Positions 48,901 to 61,755 of a stretch of 64,000 nucleotides of DNA are shown one piece after another. Every line of letters begins with the position of its first letter. The first letter of the stretch is position 1. Origin of the DNA: Monarcha castaneiventris obscurior (Eukaryota; Chordata; Aves; Passeriformes; Monarchidae); NCBI GenBank assembly GCA_026261815.1, contig JAMPIT010000417.1, positions 7,659,501 through 7,723,500 on the forward strand, in the 5' to 3' direction. The notes beneath the pieces were generated by a model that worked only from the letters and a program-made list of their open reading frames with translations, ran no database searches and had not been told where the DNA came from. Position numbers and translations under genes: made by a program.

Positions 48901-51900
48901 CCCCCCTTCTCCCCATCATCCCTTGCAGGAGAGCGGAGCGGGAGAGGGCACAGCCTGATGGGCTCCGTGGGGGACCTGGCGGAATTGCAACAGCCTGCTT
49001 GCTCCTCAGCTGGTGCGTGGCTGTGCCATTGTGGCTGCTGACCTGGCTGCCGGCAGGGAACCCTCGGGTAAGGGAATGGGAATGGTAGTGACCTAGCTGC
49101 TTCCCTCCTGTCTGCATCGCCAGCAGTGTGGGGATGTAAATACCCAAATTGTGACAGTCCCGGGCCCGCCTGAGCGAGGTTTTAGGGGGACAGGATCAAC
49201 AGCTCTTCCCTTGTGAGGAAGAGGGAAAGGCTAAAGCATCCCTATTTGTCTTCTACTCCGTGCAGTCCCTGTCGGAGTTGAATGATGCCCACGGTCCTGC
49301 CGGGGTCAAAAAACGTGGCAGGGTCCAAAAAACGCTGGCGCAGCAGGTGTGCTGTCCTGCAGCAGCGAGCATCCCAGGGTGGCAGCCACTGAGGAGTTCT
49401 GTGCAGGCTGGAAGGATTCATGGGTCCGAGGAAGGGAATGGGTCTGCTGTGTGCACGCACCCAGCCGAGCATCACGATCCCTGGAATGTGTCGGGGCTCC
49501 ATCCCGCAGGCATCGTCCTGTGCTCCTGCCTGCCCCGCCCCAGCAGCCAAGGTGTGCTGGCGGCTGAGAGGGAGCAGCGGCGCCCAGATTTGCCGGTGCA
49601 TTAGTAAATGAGGCTCTGATCTCCTTATGTAAATCACAGCGCGTTTGCTGACTGAGGGCTCCAGCCCCAGTGAGCACATTCCGGCATGGCTGCCGCAGCC
49701 CCCTGCCCCCACCTCCCCCTCCCCACCCGCCTGCCAGCCGCTGACATTTAACGTGATTAATATTACCTGGCATCTTTCAATCTTTTTTGCCGGTTCTGGT
49801 GGCCAAAAAGCGTGGAACGAGCCTCCCCCACACCCGCTGCCCACTCCCCTGCTGCCTGTGCGGCGGCAGATGGGAAGCCGGGTGCCTGCCGAACAGCCAG
49901 GGAGAAGGCGCTTCCCCCCCTCCCCTCCCCAAAGGTCACCAGTAAATAACAGCTGCACGTCAACCATTAATAATTTTGCAAATGATTTGCCTTGTGAGAA
50001 AGATGCTCGAGCGGCAGCTCGGAGATGAGGATCATGGCTCGGGGATGCAGCCCAGCCTGGCATCAGGGGGATCATCCAGCACAACTCGGCTGCACGGGGT
50101 AGAATGGGGAGTTCAGTCATTGTCTGGCTGCGGGGATATGCATGGTGTTTGCTGGGATGACCCTGAAACTCTGCCAGATGAGGGTACTGGCTACAATCCC
50201 TTTCCAGAAGGAACATGGGGTCAGCAATGGTTCAATTGGCCATGTGGCTCCGGCTGTTGGTGCCCTGGCTGCCAAGTTGGAAGGAGCAGCAAGAGCTGGA
50301 GAGAGGGCTGGATAGGCAAAAACTCGGGAAGGGGGAAGAAATTGAATTAATGGGGAAAGACACAGTGTGTGTGCAGAGGGAAGCATCAGGAAGAGAGGCT
50401 CTGAAGTCAGGGAAATGAAAAAGCCATAGGGAGAAAAGTTACAGAGGGAAGAAAATAGCAGCAGGGCGAAAAGCAGGAGGAAGAGGGGGGTGAAAAAAAA
50501 GTACTCAGTCACTACTGACTAATGTAGGGCAGGCTATCAGGGGCTAGTGAGAGTGACAAAATCTCCCAGCCTTTTCTTTTTTCGTCATTAACAGATGGAG
50601 CCGTGCATGAAAGCAGGGACGTAGGCTCCAAACCCACAGCTCGAGCAATCAAAGCGTGCGGCAGACAGGAGCGTGCCAGCCTCTGCTGTAGCCAGGCGGC
50701 CTGAAAGGATGAGAAAAGCTCTTGGAGCACATGGGATGCGGCCATAGAGGCAAAGGCAACCCCATCCCACCTGTGCTTCCTCCTGCCAATGCAGCCAGCT
50801 CAGCTTGGGTAGAAATGCAGGCAGCCCCAGGTGGGAATTATCCTTGCCAGGAGGATGAGAATTAACCTTTCCACTTCCCTTCTCTCCTGCCACCTCTACC
50901 CTGCCTTTCATCCAGTGGATCCCCAAGACCCCTTAAAAAAAAAAAAAAAGGCAAAAGAGCTAAAGCCCCTTTCCCATGGCCAATCCCTCCATTTTGCAAA
51001 GACCAAAGGTAGGACGCACTTTGCTGGGCACTTTTCCCTTCCAAGAGAGGTTTTGCCCACTGTAAGAGGATCCTTAGTGCTGCCAGAGCAAGCCAGCAGC
51101 GAGAGCTGGCATTAGGTCAGGGCTGGCAGATGTCCCCAGCACAACCTCTCCTTTCTTGCTGGGTTTTGCTTTTCCAGGTTGGTTTTCCCCCCAGAACCCG
51201 TGGGTTTGCCCTGGCAGACCCTGCTGGCAGCTCTTGCAGACCTTGGGGCACAACAGCTTCCATTTTATTTGTAGCCTGAGCATGTTGCTGCCCAGAGTGG
51301 GTACATTTGTGCTCACACCAACACCATCTTCTCGCTTTTCCTCTCCCTGCTGTTCCCATCCGCCAAGGTTGCATCCTGCCCAGCCAACCCTGACTTTCTT
51401 CCAGCCTTCCCCTCCCTCTGTTGTTCATGGTGAATAGCAAAGATTAGGAGTGACACGGGCAGGCATCCCTCCCGTCAGCTTTGTGTGCATAATGATTAGG
51501 TCCTGTCCAGCCTGGAGAGGCTGCATGTAAGGAAGAAGAAAAAGCAGGAAGCCACAACCACAGATGAGCATGCTGACCTCCTCCAGGCCAGATCCGAGGC
51601 CGGAGGAAGGCTGTTCAGATCAACAGGGATGGTATCCCCCCTGTCCTGCCAGCAAAAGCCATGAGAATGTCCAGGGCTGAAGCAGCCATGCGGATCCCTC
51701 AGTGCCAGAGGAGCCAAGGGAAGGGTGTCCATGGCTGCTCCAGCACCTCTGGGAAGGTCTGGCAACACAGAGAAGGTAGTCGTCATCTTCCAGAGCCTGT
51801 GGCAGAGACATTAATGCGCTAAGGACATGGGGAAAGGAGAGGGTTCCTATTTACAGAGAAACCCCAGGAGAATGGCAAAGGGTCACCTTCTCCTTTCCAG

Positions 51901-54384
51901 ACTGCTTTTCTTCCAGCTGGGGTGGGGTCTCCCAGTAAGGTGGGATCTGGGGTCTTTGCAGAGTGCAGTAGCAGCTGGGAGCATCTTCACCACCTGCCAT
52001 GTTGGATTTGCCACGGGAAGAGTTTTGGTCTGAGTGTTAACCCTGATGGGACAAGACAGCTTGATGTCCCCAGGTGATGGTTCATGCCTTGAGGACCAGA
52101 GACACAAGAGCCGGGCACCAGTCCCATTTCTCCCTGGCATTCTGTTGGCCTGGGAGAGGTTGGCTTATGGAGAGCTACCTGGCACACGTGCAAACACCCC
52201 CACACGCCGGCTGAGCTGGGCTAAGAGGATTACAGCCCCATTTAGTGATGTTAACATGCTGGCTGTAGGTAAGCAGCCTCACGAGCAGCAGGAGTGGCCG
52301 GGAGCTCTGAGGTCCTTCCCGCATCATTTCCTCGTCGTGGGAGGCTGCCTGCAGGAGCAGAGCCAAGGGCTGACCCAAACACCCCATCCTTGCTCTGCCT
52401 CTGAAGCAGCAGAAAGTCATTAAGAGCAGCCAAGCTTCGTTTTGCAGTAATGAGCTCAGTGGGGGCTCTGAGAGGGGAGGTACAAAGTCAGCTGGAGGCT
52501 CTTGGAGAAGACCCCAGTGCGGATATGTCATCCCAGCACTACCTGTAGTGCTGCAGGCTGGGCATGTCCTTATTTAAACTCTTACAGAGGCACTGTGCTG
52601 AGTTTTCTCTTTTGTCCCTCCTGTTCCCTCCACCGTGTCTGCCACCAAATGCAGCAGGAGCTGCCAGCCCGCACCAACGGCTCAGCACCCACTGCCCCGG
52701 CACTTGCCCGTGATGCCCTCCACACCAAGATGGAGCAGCTGGAGGAGCAGCTCCTTTCCAAGATCCTGACCCTGCAGAAGGAGCGCCAGGCCGCCAGCAC
52801 TGACCGCAGCCAGCAGCAGCACAACATCGAGAAGGAGCTGAACTCCCTCCAGAACCGGGTGACGGAGCTGGAGCACGGTGAGTCCTGCCCGACGGGGATG
52901 GAGGTGGGGCGGGGGGTTCCTACCCCGAGGTACATTGCCCAGAGAGCCCCAGGACAGGTCACCCTCATCCCAGCTACAGGTGCTGACCTTCCTCTCTCCT
53001 CCCCATCCTTGTCACATAGGACCACTGGGTTACAGCCCCCCTGATGCCTTCAAGGTGACCATCCCAGTGCAGAACAACTACATGTACGCCCGCATGAAGA
53101 AGAGCCTGCCGGAGCTCTACGCCTTCACCATCTGCATGTGGCTGAAGTCCAAGGCCCTGGCAGGAATTGGCACCCCATTCTCCTACTCTGTCCCAAACCA
53201 AGCCAACGAGATCGTGCTCTTGGAGTGGGGCTCCAACCCCCTGGAGCTGCTCATCAATGACAAGGTCAGCCCAGTTGCAGGAGGGGCAGGAGAGAAAACC
53301 CTGCCCTCATCTTCCCTGCTTCAGTCCCCCTAGGAAATTATATTCCTGGGGGCACTGGTCTGGGGGAGCTGGGAAGAAGGGGCCCTAGGCTTATGGTGGG
53401 AGGCAGGAGGATGGGGAGGATGGCTCTTTGGGGTGAGTTTTGAGAGGGAGAAGCAGCACATCTGCATGGCTGTAGATTTTGGGATGCCACCACCACAGCA
53501 GTGCACTGCTTGCCCTGTGAGGGGCTGGGGAGACCCTGGGGTCCCTCAGCAGTCCTACCAAGCACCAGGATCTTGCTCTTCTCTCAAAGGTTGCCCAGCT
53601 GCCACTGAGTCTGAAGGACAAGGCCTGGCACCACATCTGCGTGGCATGGACCACCCGGGATGGCAAGTGGTCGGCATACCAGGATGGTGAACAGCGAGGT
53701 GCTGGTGAGAACCTGGCTTCCTGGCACGCCATCAGGCCCCAGGGTGTCGTCATCCTGGGTCAGGAGCAGGTAGGTACCAGTTCGACACCCAGAGCTGCCA
53801 GTTAGCATTGCTCTAGTGGGAACTGGCTGGGGGGAAAAGCCCCTAAATGGGCGAGGGCAGGGGGCAGCGTGGGCAGGAGTGCTCATCAGGGCAGTTGGCT
53901 CTCCTGCCTGTTCATCCAACCTCCAGGCTGGCCATGTGCACTCACTGTCTCCTCTTCCCTCTCCCTATCCCTTTGGCCTCCCTGCCTTGTCTTCTTGAAT
54001 CTCTTCCATGCATCCATCCCCTCCCCTCCCTGCCATCAAGCACCTTGCTCTGCTTCTCCCCAAAACTCTCCCTCTCCCCCTTGCCCTGTTTGCCCACTGG
54101 ATGCATGTTCCTCCTCTTCTCTCCATCCCTGTCCAACCACCTCTCCTGCTCTTTCCCAGGACACCCTGGGGGGCCGCTTTGATGCCACCCAGGCCTTCGT
54201 GGGAGAGCTGGCACAGTTTGGCGTGTGGGACCATATGCTGGCACCAGCAGAGATCCTGGGCTTGGCTAACTGCACCTCCCACCTCCAAGGGAATGTGATC
54301 CAGTGGGATGACCAGGCGGTGGAGGTCTTTGGAGGTGCCAGCAAGGCGGGCTTCGCTGCCTGCGAGGAAGGGAGGAAGGCATGA
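45355..54384 (+). CDS. NPTXR: Neuronal pentraxin receptor, probable CUG start (five coding exons)
   Basis: The coding exons are 45355-45960, 52655-52877, 53020-53264, 53590-53769 and 54160-54384, giving 492 residues plus TGA; human NPTXR is 500. The start is a CTG in GCCACC context that opens (M)KFLAVLLAAGMLAFLGA, the family N-terminus. The first ATG is in frame at codon 12. Residues 4-26 form a signal-anchor membrane segment. Coiled coils lie at about 107-150, 183-202 and 222-276. The pentraxin domain (about 284-486) has Cys315 and Cys375 (HHICVAWTT), the expected disulfide pair, and Ca-binding-type residues in LINDK and QEQD. N-glycosylation sequons are N40, N210 and N455. The protein anchors NPTX1/NPTX2 at synapses and helps cluster AMPA receptors. 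It stands alone between CBX6 and DNAL4. Identification is certain; the start codon is inferred. Confidence 0.95.
45961..52654 (+). other. NPTXR: NPTXR intron 1
   Basis: A 6.7-kb intron with no other gene. Two AT-rich islands stand out as possible regulatory elements: about 48465-48530, and about 49590-50035 with octamer-like and homeodomain-like motifs. Open frames inside lack known domains. Confidence 0.8.
49590..50035. promoter_or_regulatory. Candidate enhancer in NPTXR intron 1
   Basis: Clustered homeodomain- and POU-like sites include ATGTAAAT (49626-49633), GTGATTAATATTACC (49753-49767), CATTAATAATTTTGCAAATG (49964-49983) and an AAGGTCACC half-site (49932-49940). They are set in a mixed GC/AT context unlike the rest of the intron. 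This reading is inference from motif density only. Confidence 0.35.
52655..52877 (+). CDS. NPTXR: NPTXR coding exon 2 (coiled coil, residues 203-277)
   Basis: The exon encodes QELPARTNGSAPTAPALARD and then a heptad-rich segment ending NSLQNRVTELEH. Sequon N210 is present. The acceptor is GCAGCAG, a second NAGNAG, so Q203 could be skipped. The exon ends in phase 1. Confidence 0.95.
53020..53264 (+). CDS. NPTXR: NPTXR coding exon 3 (start of pentraxin domain)
   Basis: The exon encodes GPLGYSPPDAFKVTIPVQNN onward, through YAFTICMWLKS (Cys315), and ends ELLINDK at a GTCAGC donor in phase 0. Confidence 0.96.
53265..53589 (+). other. NPTXR: NPTXR intron 3
   Basis: A 325-base intron with GT/AG ends and no other feature seen. 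Confidence 0.9.
53590..53769 (+). CDS. NPTXR: NPTXR coding exon 4 (pentraxin signature)
   Basis: The 180-nt exon encodes VAQLPLSLKDKAWHHICVAW (Cys375, pentraxin signature region) to ILGQEQ. Both ends are phase 0. Confidence 0.96.
53770..54159 (+). other. NPTXR: NPTXR intron 4
   Basis: A 390-base intron with a very pyrimidine-rich 3' half. Nothing else was recognised. Confidence 0.9.
54160..54384 (+). CDS. NPTXR: NPTXR coding exon 5 (end of pentraxin domain) and stop
   Basis: The exon encodes DTLGGRFDATQAFVGELAQF onward, contains sequon N455-C-T and Cys486, and ends CEEGRKA before TGA at 54382-54384. Confidence 0.96.
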   Translation, partial: DTLGGRFDATQAFVGELAQFGVWDHMLAPAEILGLANCTSHLQGNVIQWDDQAVEVFGGASKAGFAACEEGRKA

Positions 54385-55850
54385 GTGGCCCCCAGCCCTC
54401 TCCCCAGCACCAAGGAGCCCGGTGGTAGCCCCAAAGCAGGGAGCCCCTTTCTCCCCTCCCAGACCAGTAAGCCTTGCTGGGGCAGTGCTTGAGCCCCCGT
54501 GCTGGTGTCCCAGGAGGGAGAGGGGCCCCTGGAAGCCTCCCTGTTGTCCCTGTGCTGGTGCTGTGGCTTGTCCTCGTTCCTGGCAGGCTGGCTCCTGGGT
54601 CTCATCTTGCCTCAATTCTGTTTTGGGTGGACCTCGCTGTACCTGCAGCCGTCCTCGGTACGGTGAGGGTCCTCACCTTGTCAGACCTAACAGGGAGTGG
54701 GAAGGAGAACTCCATCTACTTTGAGTGCAGTCCAGCCTCAGTGGGGTGCCAGGCATCACCTGAACACATCCCCTTTCCTTATTTATTTCTAACAACCTCA
54801 CTGTCTGGGTTTATGAGCCTGCATTCCAGGATCTCACCTCCAGCCCCATCCTTCTCCTGCCGCCCTGGTTTTTCAAATGTGGCCCCAGGGAAGCTGAGGG
54901 AGAATGGCAGAGAGTCAGTGGGACAGCACTTACCCCCTGCATCCCTTTCCCTGCTTCTGCTGCCTGTTTGGGCAGGGCTGCCTGAGGGGAGCCATGCTTT
55001 TGAGGCAGAGGGAAGAGAGCACTCCCCACCACCTCCAAGCTGGGGGATGGGTCAGCCACCAAGGGAATGGGGGGAAAGGGGCAAAGCATCTCCCCCAGCG
55101 CTGGCCGAGGGGGAAAGAGTGCAGCACTGCCAAGGGAGCAAAAGCAAGAGAAAAAGAGATGGAGGATGGTGGTGGTCAGAGGAGCCCTGCCATCCATCCT
55201 CCAGTCTTTTGGTACTGGATTGGGCTACTGCCCTCAGTTCCACCCAGGTCCCCTTCTTTAGCTGCTCCTTGCCAGGAACAGGGCTGCCACTGGCCTTGGA
55301 ACTGGGAGGGTGAGAGAGCGGGCTGGGCTGGTGTTTTCCCTGTGGAGTGCCTGAGAATACGCTGTTTCCACATTGCGTGGTCACCAACATCTCGATATGT
55401 GAGTGTGTGTATGTGCACGTGTGTGTGTCTGGGCGTGGGGTGGGAGGGTTATTTCGGGGCTCTCATGGTTGCTCAATGCAGTGTTCAGCTTCCAGTGTTC
55501 CCCCTACCCCAGGTCCCACTTTGGGTGACAGCTGTGGCCGCCCCTGGGGGAGGCGAGGCTGGCAGAAGGGACAGCCCTGCCACCCCCCATCCCCCCGCCC
55601 AGGGTCTCTGCCAGTGCTGGGGGGGCTCAGCTCACTGAGGGGGACACGGCGGGGATGGGGAGCAGCCCTTGTGCCAAGTGGGAACACTGTGACCTTCGTG
55701 CACCCTGAGGAGCTGCCCCCTCTCCCTCGCTCGCTCGCGCGCTTTCTCCAATGCACGTTCGTGAAAAGGGCCCCTGACGCGCGCCCCTGTCGGGACATTT
55801 CTTTTGTAAAGCTGATCGTGAACAATAAACGTGATGTTTTCTGTTCGAGC
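54385..55850 (+). other. NPTXR: 3'UTR of NPTXR
   Basis: A 1.46-kb 3'UTR up to the poly(A) site. It includes a GT-rich microsatellite-like stretch near 55400-55440. No other gene was recognised. Confidence 0.75.
55824..55850 (+). terminator. NPTXR: NPTXR poly(A) signal
   Basis: AATAAA at 55824-55829 is followed by a GTGATGTTTTCTGTT downstream element. Cleavage is expected near 55845. Confidence 0.8.
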
Positions 55851-58800
55851 CTCCTGAGGAGCGCCAGGTTGCTGGGGGGATGGAGGGGACTGGCCAGCCC
55901 AAGCTGAGGTGCCCTCCCCCAGGGTGCTCAGGGTTGCATCACTGAAGGGAGCTGGCCGGGCCCTTCGCTGGCATTACAGGAATATCATCACAAGGGTTTG
56001 GTACTGTTGCCCCAGAGGGGCAGGGGGGTGGTGTCACAGTCTGGCCACCTTTGATCTACCCCACTGCAGAGCAGTATGGGGTACAGGCTGCTGCTGGAGG
56101 GGCATGAGGGCTGGGGCAACACCTCTGATGGGGGAGGAGGAACCCCCATCCTGACAACAGGGAAGCAGAAGCGAGTGAGAAATCGTGGCTTCTAGGTCAG
56201 AGCATGATAGCAAGGAACTCACATTGAGTATAAATCTAATTAAGTACTAGTAATGAGTTTCTGATCCAGCTAGGCACACGATGGTTCAGGCACAGAACCT
56301 ATTGTAGAACACAGAGCTCCTATTGTAGAACAATTCGTGACCAGGTCTGAATGGTGCTTTTGCGCCTCAGTGGGTCCTGCTCCTCCTAGGAAAGGCACAG
56401 CCTCATCAATAGTTGGGGAAAACAGAGCACAAAGCCAGAGGACTGAGTTTTCCCCATTGCTGGCATGCTGGTGGGCTCTCCTCCCTGAGTCAGAGCTGGC
56501 CCCCCCACTTCTGCTTCTGGAGGTTATTTAATGCCATAATAGAGAGCCTGGCACTCTCACCTTCAGCACATCTCCACAAAGCTGGGGGCTTGTTTTGAAG
56601 AAAAGGTATGTACTTCAGCTGGAGCATTGGCTCAAGGGCCTTGCCGAGCTGGAGGCTCACACCCCCATTACTGAGAGGAGAGGGTTCAACAGGTGCCATC
56701 TGCTCGTGCGCCCAAATAACAGCAGCATAATTAAGAAGGGCAACATTTTTAGAGGGAGAAATGTCAAAAAACATTGCTGGGATCATAAACTCAGTGGTTA
56801 AATGGGGAGGGGGAAACTGGTGTAGAAGCCCCTCCTATCAAAACTGCAGAAGCACTGTGAGAGGGCTCTTGGGGCTGCTGGCCAAGGCAGGAGAAATGTG
56901 AGAGGATGAACAAGGATGGAGACAGCCTGGCCACTGATGTAGGCTATTGGCATAACACCCCTCTCCTCTGGAGCCCGGAAACCCAGCCCATGCTGAAATT
57001 GTGTGTAAATCCTCTCCAGAAAAGCAGAAACAAAGGGGATGCCAGGAGATGCTTGATCAGGGCCTTTGGTGCTGCCCTCCTCATCCCTGCCAAATGATGC
57101 CGGCATGATCCCATTCCCAGCCATGTTCCCAGGATGTGAATCAGGATCCTTCTGGAACAGGAGAATGGGGGGAGCCTGGTGGCACAGCTTCTGCAGGGTG
57201 AGCTCCTCTCCCCCAGAGGTTCACAGCCAGTTAGGCAGACCTGGGGACACCCAGGAAAACTTGATAGAATTTTCCTAAACCTTTTAAAAGCTTCCAGCAA
57301 ATGCCTCTACATAAAGCTCTTCAGGAAACAAAGGCATTACGGAGAGATTAGAAACTGGTTGGGAGACACAAATGAAGAACAGAAATAAATATTTGATCTC
57401 CATCCTGCCCTGGCTCTCTGCAGGAAGTAATGTCTGCTTCTTGCCCGTCTGAGGAGGAGCAGAGCAAGATGAGACCATTTCTTTTCGGTAAGCCGAGCCT
57501 TGCAAGAGCTGCAAACCTGCGACAGGGCTTAAAAGGTAGAGGAGATGACAAATCAATAGTGTTGCTGGCTGCAAGGAGTAATTACAATGGCTTACACGTA
57601 TTGCTTGCTTCTAAATGAACCAGGAGCACTCAGGAGAAGCCCCGCGTCTCTCTAAGGGCAGCTGGCTGGAAAACAACCTGTTATGCACAGAAGAGATGAG
57701 GAACAACAAAGTCAGCCTTGGGGGGAAGAGGGGGGAAAACGAAGGAAAATTTTAACAGTGGTGTGGAGAAGAAGGTTTTGTGGTTGTGGTAGGTGCTTCA
57801 GCTGGTTGGTTGTGTTGTGTCTGGATATCCAGGATGGAGGGGAAAAGGTGGAGGGCACCCAAGAGGTGGGCAGTGCAGGGTAGGGGCACCGCTGGGCTGT
57901 GGCAGTTAAGCAGGAGCTGGCATAAGAGGAGATGGTGTGGGAGACAGGCGGCTGTGATGGATGCCACCCACGTGCTGTCCTTTATCTCCCTGCCAAGGGG
58001 CTGTAAGCACACTTCGAGGAGAGGGAAGACACTCCCATTTCCTTTCCTAATCTGCAGGACTCACCCCTGCAGGGCTTTCTGCTACCCAGGGCTTAGCCAG
58101 ACTCAAATACCATCCACCCCATACTCCCAAAGGGTTTTGTCCTGCAGTGAAGAAGACCAAGTCAAACATGGCAACAGGAAACCTTCAGGCCTGATGGCTA
58201 TTAATTATTGTGTTTGAAAAGAGAACGCTGACATTTCTGCACCCCTCCGGGCCCTGCCCCTCTTTCCAGAGGGCACCACTGGTCATGCACGCTCTGCCTT
58301 CCCAGGGACATGGGCAATCCTGGGACCCCTGACCTCAGACTGGGCATTGGGGATCTCTTGTGCTCCCCAATACCTGCAACCTCAGCAGAGTTTGCATGTC
58401 ACGGCTCCCTGCAGTGGGTCAGCCTCCTGGTGCCCTCAAACGAGGTCAAGCCAGCCCATACTTGTCCCCAGGAGGTGACTTCCAAAGCTCCCACTAACTG
58501 TTCTGCCCTAGCAATGGGGCACTGCCTAATTGCCTCCTTTCACCTCCCTGTCCTGCTGGGAGCCTCCTGTGCTCCTTCCCAGAGCCAGGAAGGCTCATTA
58601 AGCCTCGTGTAGTGCTTGCACAGGGAACGCGCCACGATTCCGGAGCATCTGGCACAGGAACAGCCCCCGCACGCTGCCAGTGCTGCAGCACAGACCTTAC
58701 TAACAGTAGCTGTCGTTACTAGAGGTAGTAGCTACAGCATCACGTGGGGCCCTGTGATTCCCAGCAGACATGGGGATCCGGCTGTCCCAAAGCAGGCTGC

Positions 58801-61269
58801 CCTGTCCTCTGGCACAGAGGCTGAGCTGCTTCTGCCTGCCACCCATTCCTGCACACCAGCATCCCCATCTCTGCCTCCCCTCAGCTCAGCGTGGGGGGGG
58901 TTCTGATCCCAGCGAAATGTGGCTTCAGCATTCCCACAGGGCCTCCTGAGCGGTCCTCCTGCCTCCAGAGAGCTGCATCCACACCATCCTGGGGCAGCTG
59001 CAGGGCAGACCTCGGTGACCCAAGTCGCCAGCCTTGGCCCTCTGTTACACCCAAGGTGTTGTGGAGTGGTGCCCAGTCCCCGGGCTGTGGCTGACAGGCT
59101 GGACAGCAAGCTCCAGCCCCCCTGCTTTATCACAAAGATAAAGAGGAGATGGGGCATGGCAGAGCCTGTGCCCACAAGGACAACAGGGAAGTCCCAAAAC
59201 CTGGCCAGAAGCAGGTAAGAAAAGAGAGAAAGAAAAGAAAGCTGTCCTCCAGCTGATGAAGAGTCAGCCTGCTGTCTGGTCAATGAAGATGGCTAAAAGA
59301 AAGTGTGAGGCAATATATTTATTACATATATGTATATTTTGCAGTCAGTGGTTACTTTTCTGTGCAGCTAAGGAGTACAACACACCCTCACATCAGGAGG
59401 CAAATGGCACTTTGTTTCGATGAATTTCACTGTGGCTGATGAAAACAAAGGGATGAAAGAGTTTCTACCTCCAATTAGTGGCAAATAAGGCATGACCAGC
59501 CAGAGCAAAGCAACAATTCCAGCTCCCTACAGATCCACAGGGGTGAATTGGACCCTTGCTATGGACTTGCTTCCACCTAAGAAGGGCACCGGGTCACTTG
59601 GTATTGGAAACTAAAGACCAGGTCAGAGCCAGCAGCAAAAGGACCAGTACACATAACCTTTGTTGGCTCAACAGGGCTCTGACCGGCTTGCTGAGTTATA
59701 CAGAGGCAGCCTATGGAAACCCTGAACTTGAGGGTCCAGAAACCAACTGCTCACATTTTGTTAAGCCACAGTAGATGGAGACAGGCCAGCAGAACGCTCT
59801 CCTTCCTCAGGAGGCATCTCTATCTTGCAGCCCCACTGTATCACCCACCACCACCACAAAAACATTGTTCTTCCTATCTTTGGGCCCGCTGCAGTTTTTG
59901 TTTGGCCATTTTCCCTTAGCTTCTCACCTAGGAGCCACTGATGAATAATCCTCACAAGCAGTCCCAGCATTCCCTGAGGGAAACACTCCCTGGGGTCACA
60001 ATGATCAGAACCAAAGCATGTTTAATTGAACCCAGACTCAGCCAGACAAGCCTGCTCCCCCCGGCCCCAAGCACGGAGGCACACGCACACAAACACACCA
60101 GCTCACACTCACTCGCTGCTTGGTAGTAAAAGTGGGTGAACTACACAGGGATTAAAGCATTAAAAAAACACAGCAAGAATACAGTGCTTGAAAGCACCGT
60201 GTCCCTGGAGAGATTAGAGCAGCTGCCTGGAGATAAAGTAATGATGATGGAAAGATCTTCTTCCTCGCAGAGATTCTCTTCCTAATTATCTTGTCTGCAA
60301 AGAAAAAATGATGATCTCCCAGCTTTTATCTGTCTCTTGACAATTTTAGCTCTGTGCCTGCCTCGTTGCAAGAGGCCCAAAAGAGGAAGGAGAGGGAATT
60401 AGCCCAGGAGGCAGGAATGGTAGGAGAACGAGTGGCACAGGAGGCAGTGCTTCATTTTTGTCACCACCAGCAGCGATAGAAAAGGAAAAGATGAATGATC
60501 ACTGCAGCTTTGTCTTTCCAAACCCAAAGGCAGCTTCCCTGCCTCCAGCACTGCTCTGCCAGGCAAAGGACAGCCAGGAGGTCGGACTCACTGCTGAACC
60601 TGTTAAAGAGATAACAAGGTGTTCTTCCTGTAATCACAGGGCAGAGCTTCGTGCTAGGGAAGAGGACTCCTGAGCTGGCAGGGGCAGGAGAGCGCCTAGA
60701 TTGTTCCTCCCCCACTTTTTCCCTTCTCAAACAGCTGAAAAGCAAATTTTTCTTTCAGCAGACAGCGAGCAGCAAGAATTTTCCCAACACACACCAGCCA
60801 GAAGGACCACGTGAAAACTCAGACCCACGAGCCACTCTGCAAGACAAGGATGGCTAGTGATGGAAACCCAGGCATCGCACCCTGCAGCAGGGGTTTTGCA
60901 CAGGAGGAGTCTTTCCCTTGGTATTATCCTGGAGCTTGCTGATCTCCATCTCTGTTCATTTAAGATGAATACAACCCTAGAACTCCCGGAAAACTGTTTA
61001 AGGCCTGGTTTAGAGGCAATTGGTGTTTGGCTAGCAGGGTGCAGAGACAACAGAGGTTTTGTAGCAAGCCCAGAGCCAAAAAAAACCTCAAAACAAACAC
61101 ACATTACAAGCACAAAGCTACAGAGGGCAGGAGGGGATTTTCTCAGTGGGGATGGAGGCTGGTGCTATACGAGCTGTTTGCAAACTCATGATTCGTCCCC
61201 ACAGCATCACTTTCTCCTTCTTTACACTCCTGTTGACATGCAAATGTGAGCTGTTGCCTCTCCTACAGA
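55851..61269. other. NPTXR-DNAL4 intergenic DNA
   Basis: A 5.4-kb spacer with no recognisable exon or RNA gene. It contains a small direct repeat at 56298-56332 and AT-rich islands near 56222-56265, 59305-59345 and 60225-60330. Confidence 0.7.
56298..56332 (+). repeat. Direct repeat of 14 bp
   Basis: CCTATTGTAGAACA occurs at 56298-56311 and 56319-56332, separated by seven bases. It looks like a local duplication with no visible mobile element. Confidence 0.85.
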
Positions 61270-61755
61270 ATGAGAACTGCGTCCAGTTCTGGAACCCCCA
61301 GTTCAGGAAGGACATTGAGGTGCTGGGGCATGTCCAGAGAAGGGCAGTGGAGCTGGGGAATGGTCTGGAGCACAGTGGAGGGAGCTGGGATTGTTTATCG
61401 TGGAAAGGAGGAGGCTCAGGGGAGATCTGATCACTCCCCAGTTCCCTGAAAGGAGGTTGTGGCCAAGTGGGGGTCAGTCTCTTCTCCCAAGCAACCCGAC
61501 AGGACAAGAGGACATAGCCTTAAGCTGCACCAGGGGGGTTCAGGCTGGACATTAGGGTGAATTTGTTCACAGAAAGTGATTAGACATTGTGATGGGCTGC
61601 CAGAGAGGTGGTGTTGTCACCATCCCGGAGGTGTTTAAGGGAAGACTGGACGTGGCACTCAGTGCCATGGTGTGGTTGACATGGTGGTGTTCGGTCAGAG
61701 CCTGGACCAGGATCTCAGAGGGCTTTTCCAACATCATTCTGTGATTAAAAAAAAA
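61270..61755 (+). mobile_element. CR1-type LINE 3' end, truncated
   Basis: The sequence follows the CR1 reverse-transcriptase C-terminus and 3'UTR in order. Landmarks are GTCCAGTTCTGG (61281-61292), CATGTCCAGAGAAGGGC, GAGATCTGATCA, a GACAGGACAAGAGGACA box (61498-61514), TGGGCTGCCAGAGAGGT, and TTTTCCAACATCATTCTGTGATT at the end, followed by an A run (61746-61756). It is 5' truncated, as usual for CR1, and carries small gaps. The final ATTCTGTGATT is the typical CR1 terminal motif. It lies about 100 bases upstream of the DNAL4 CpG island. Confidence 0.9.
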
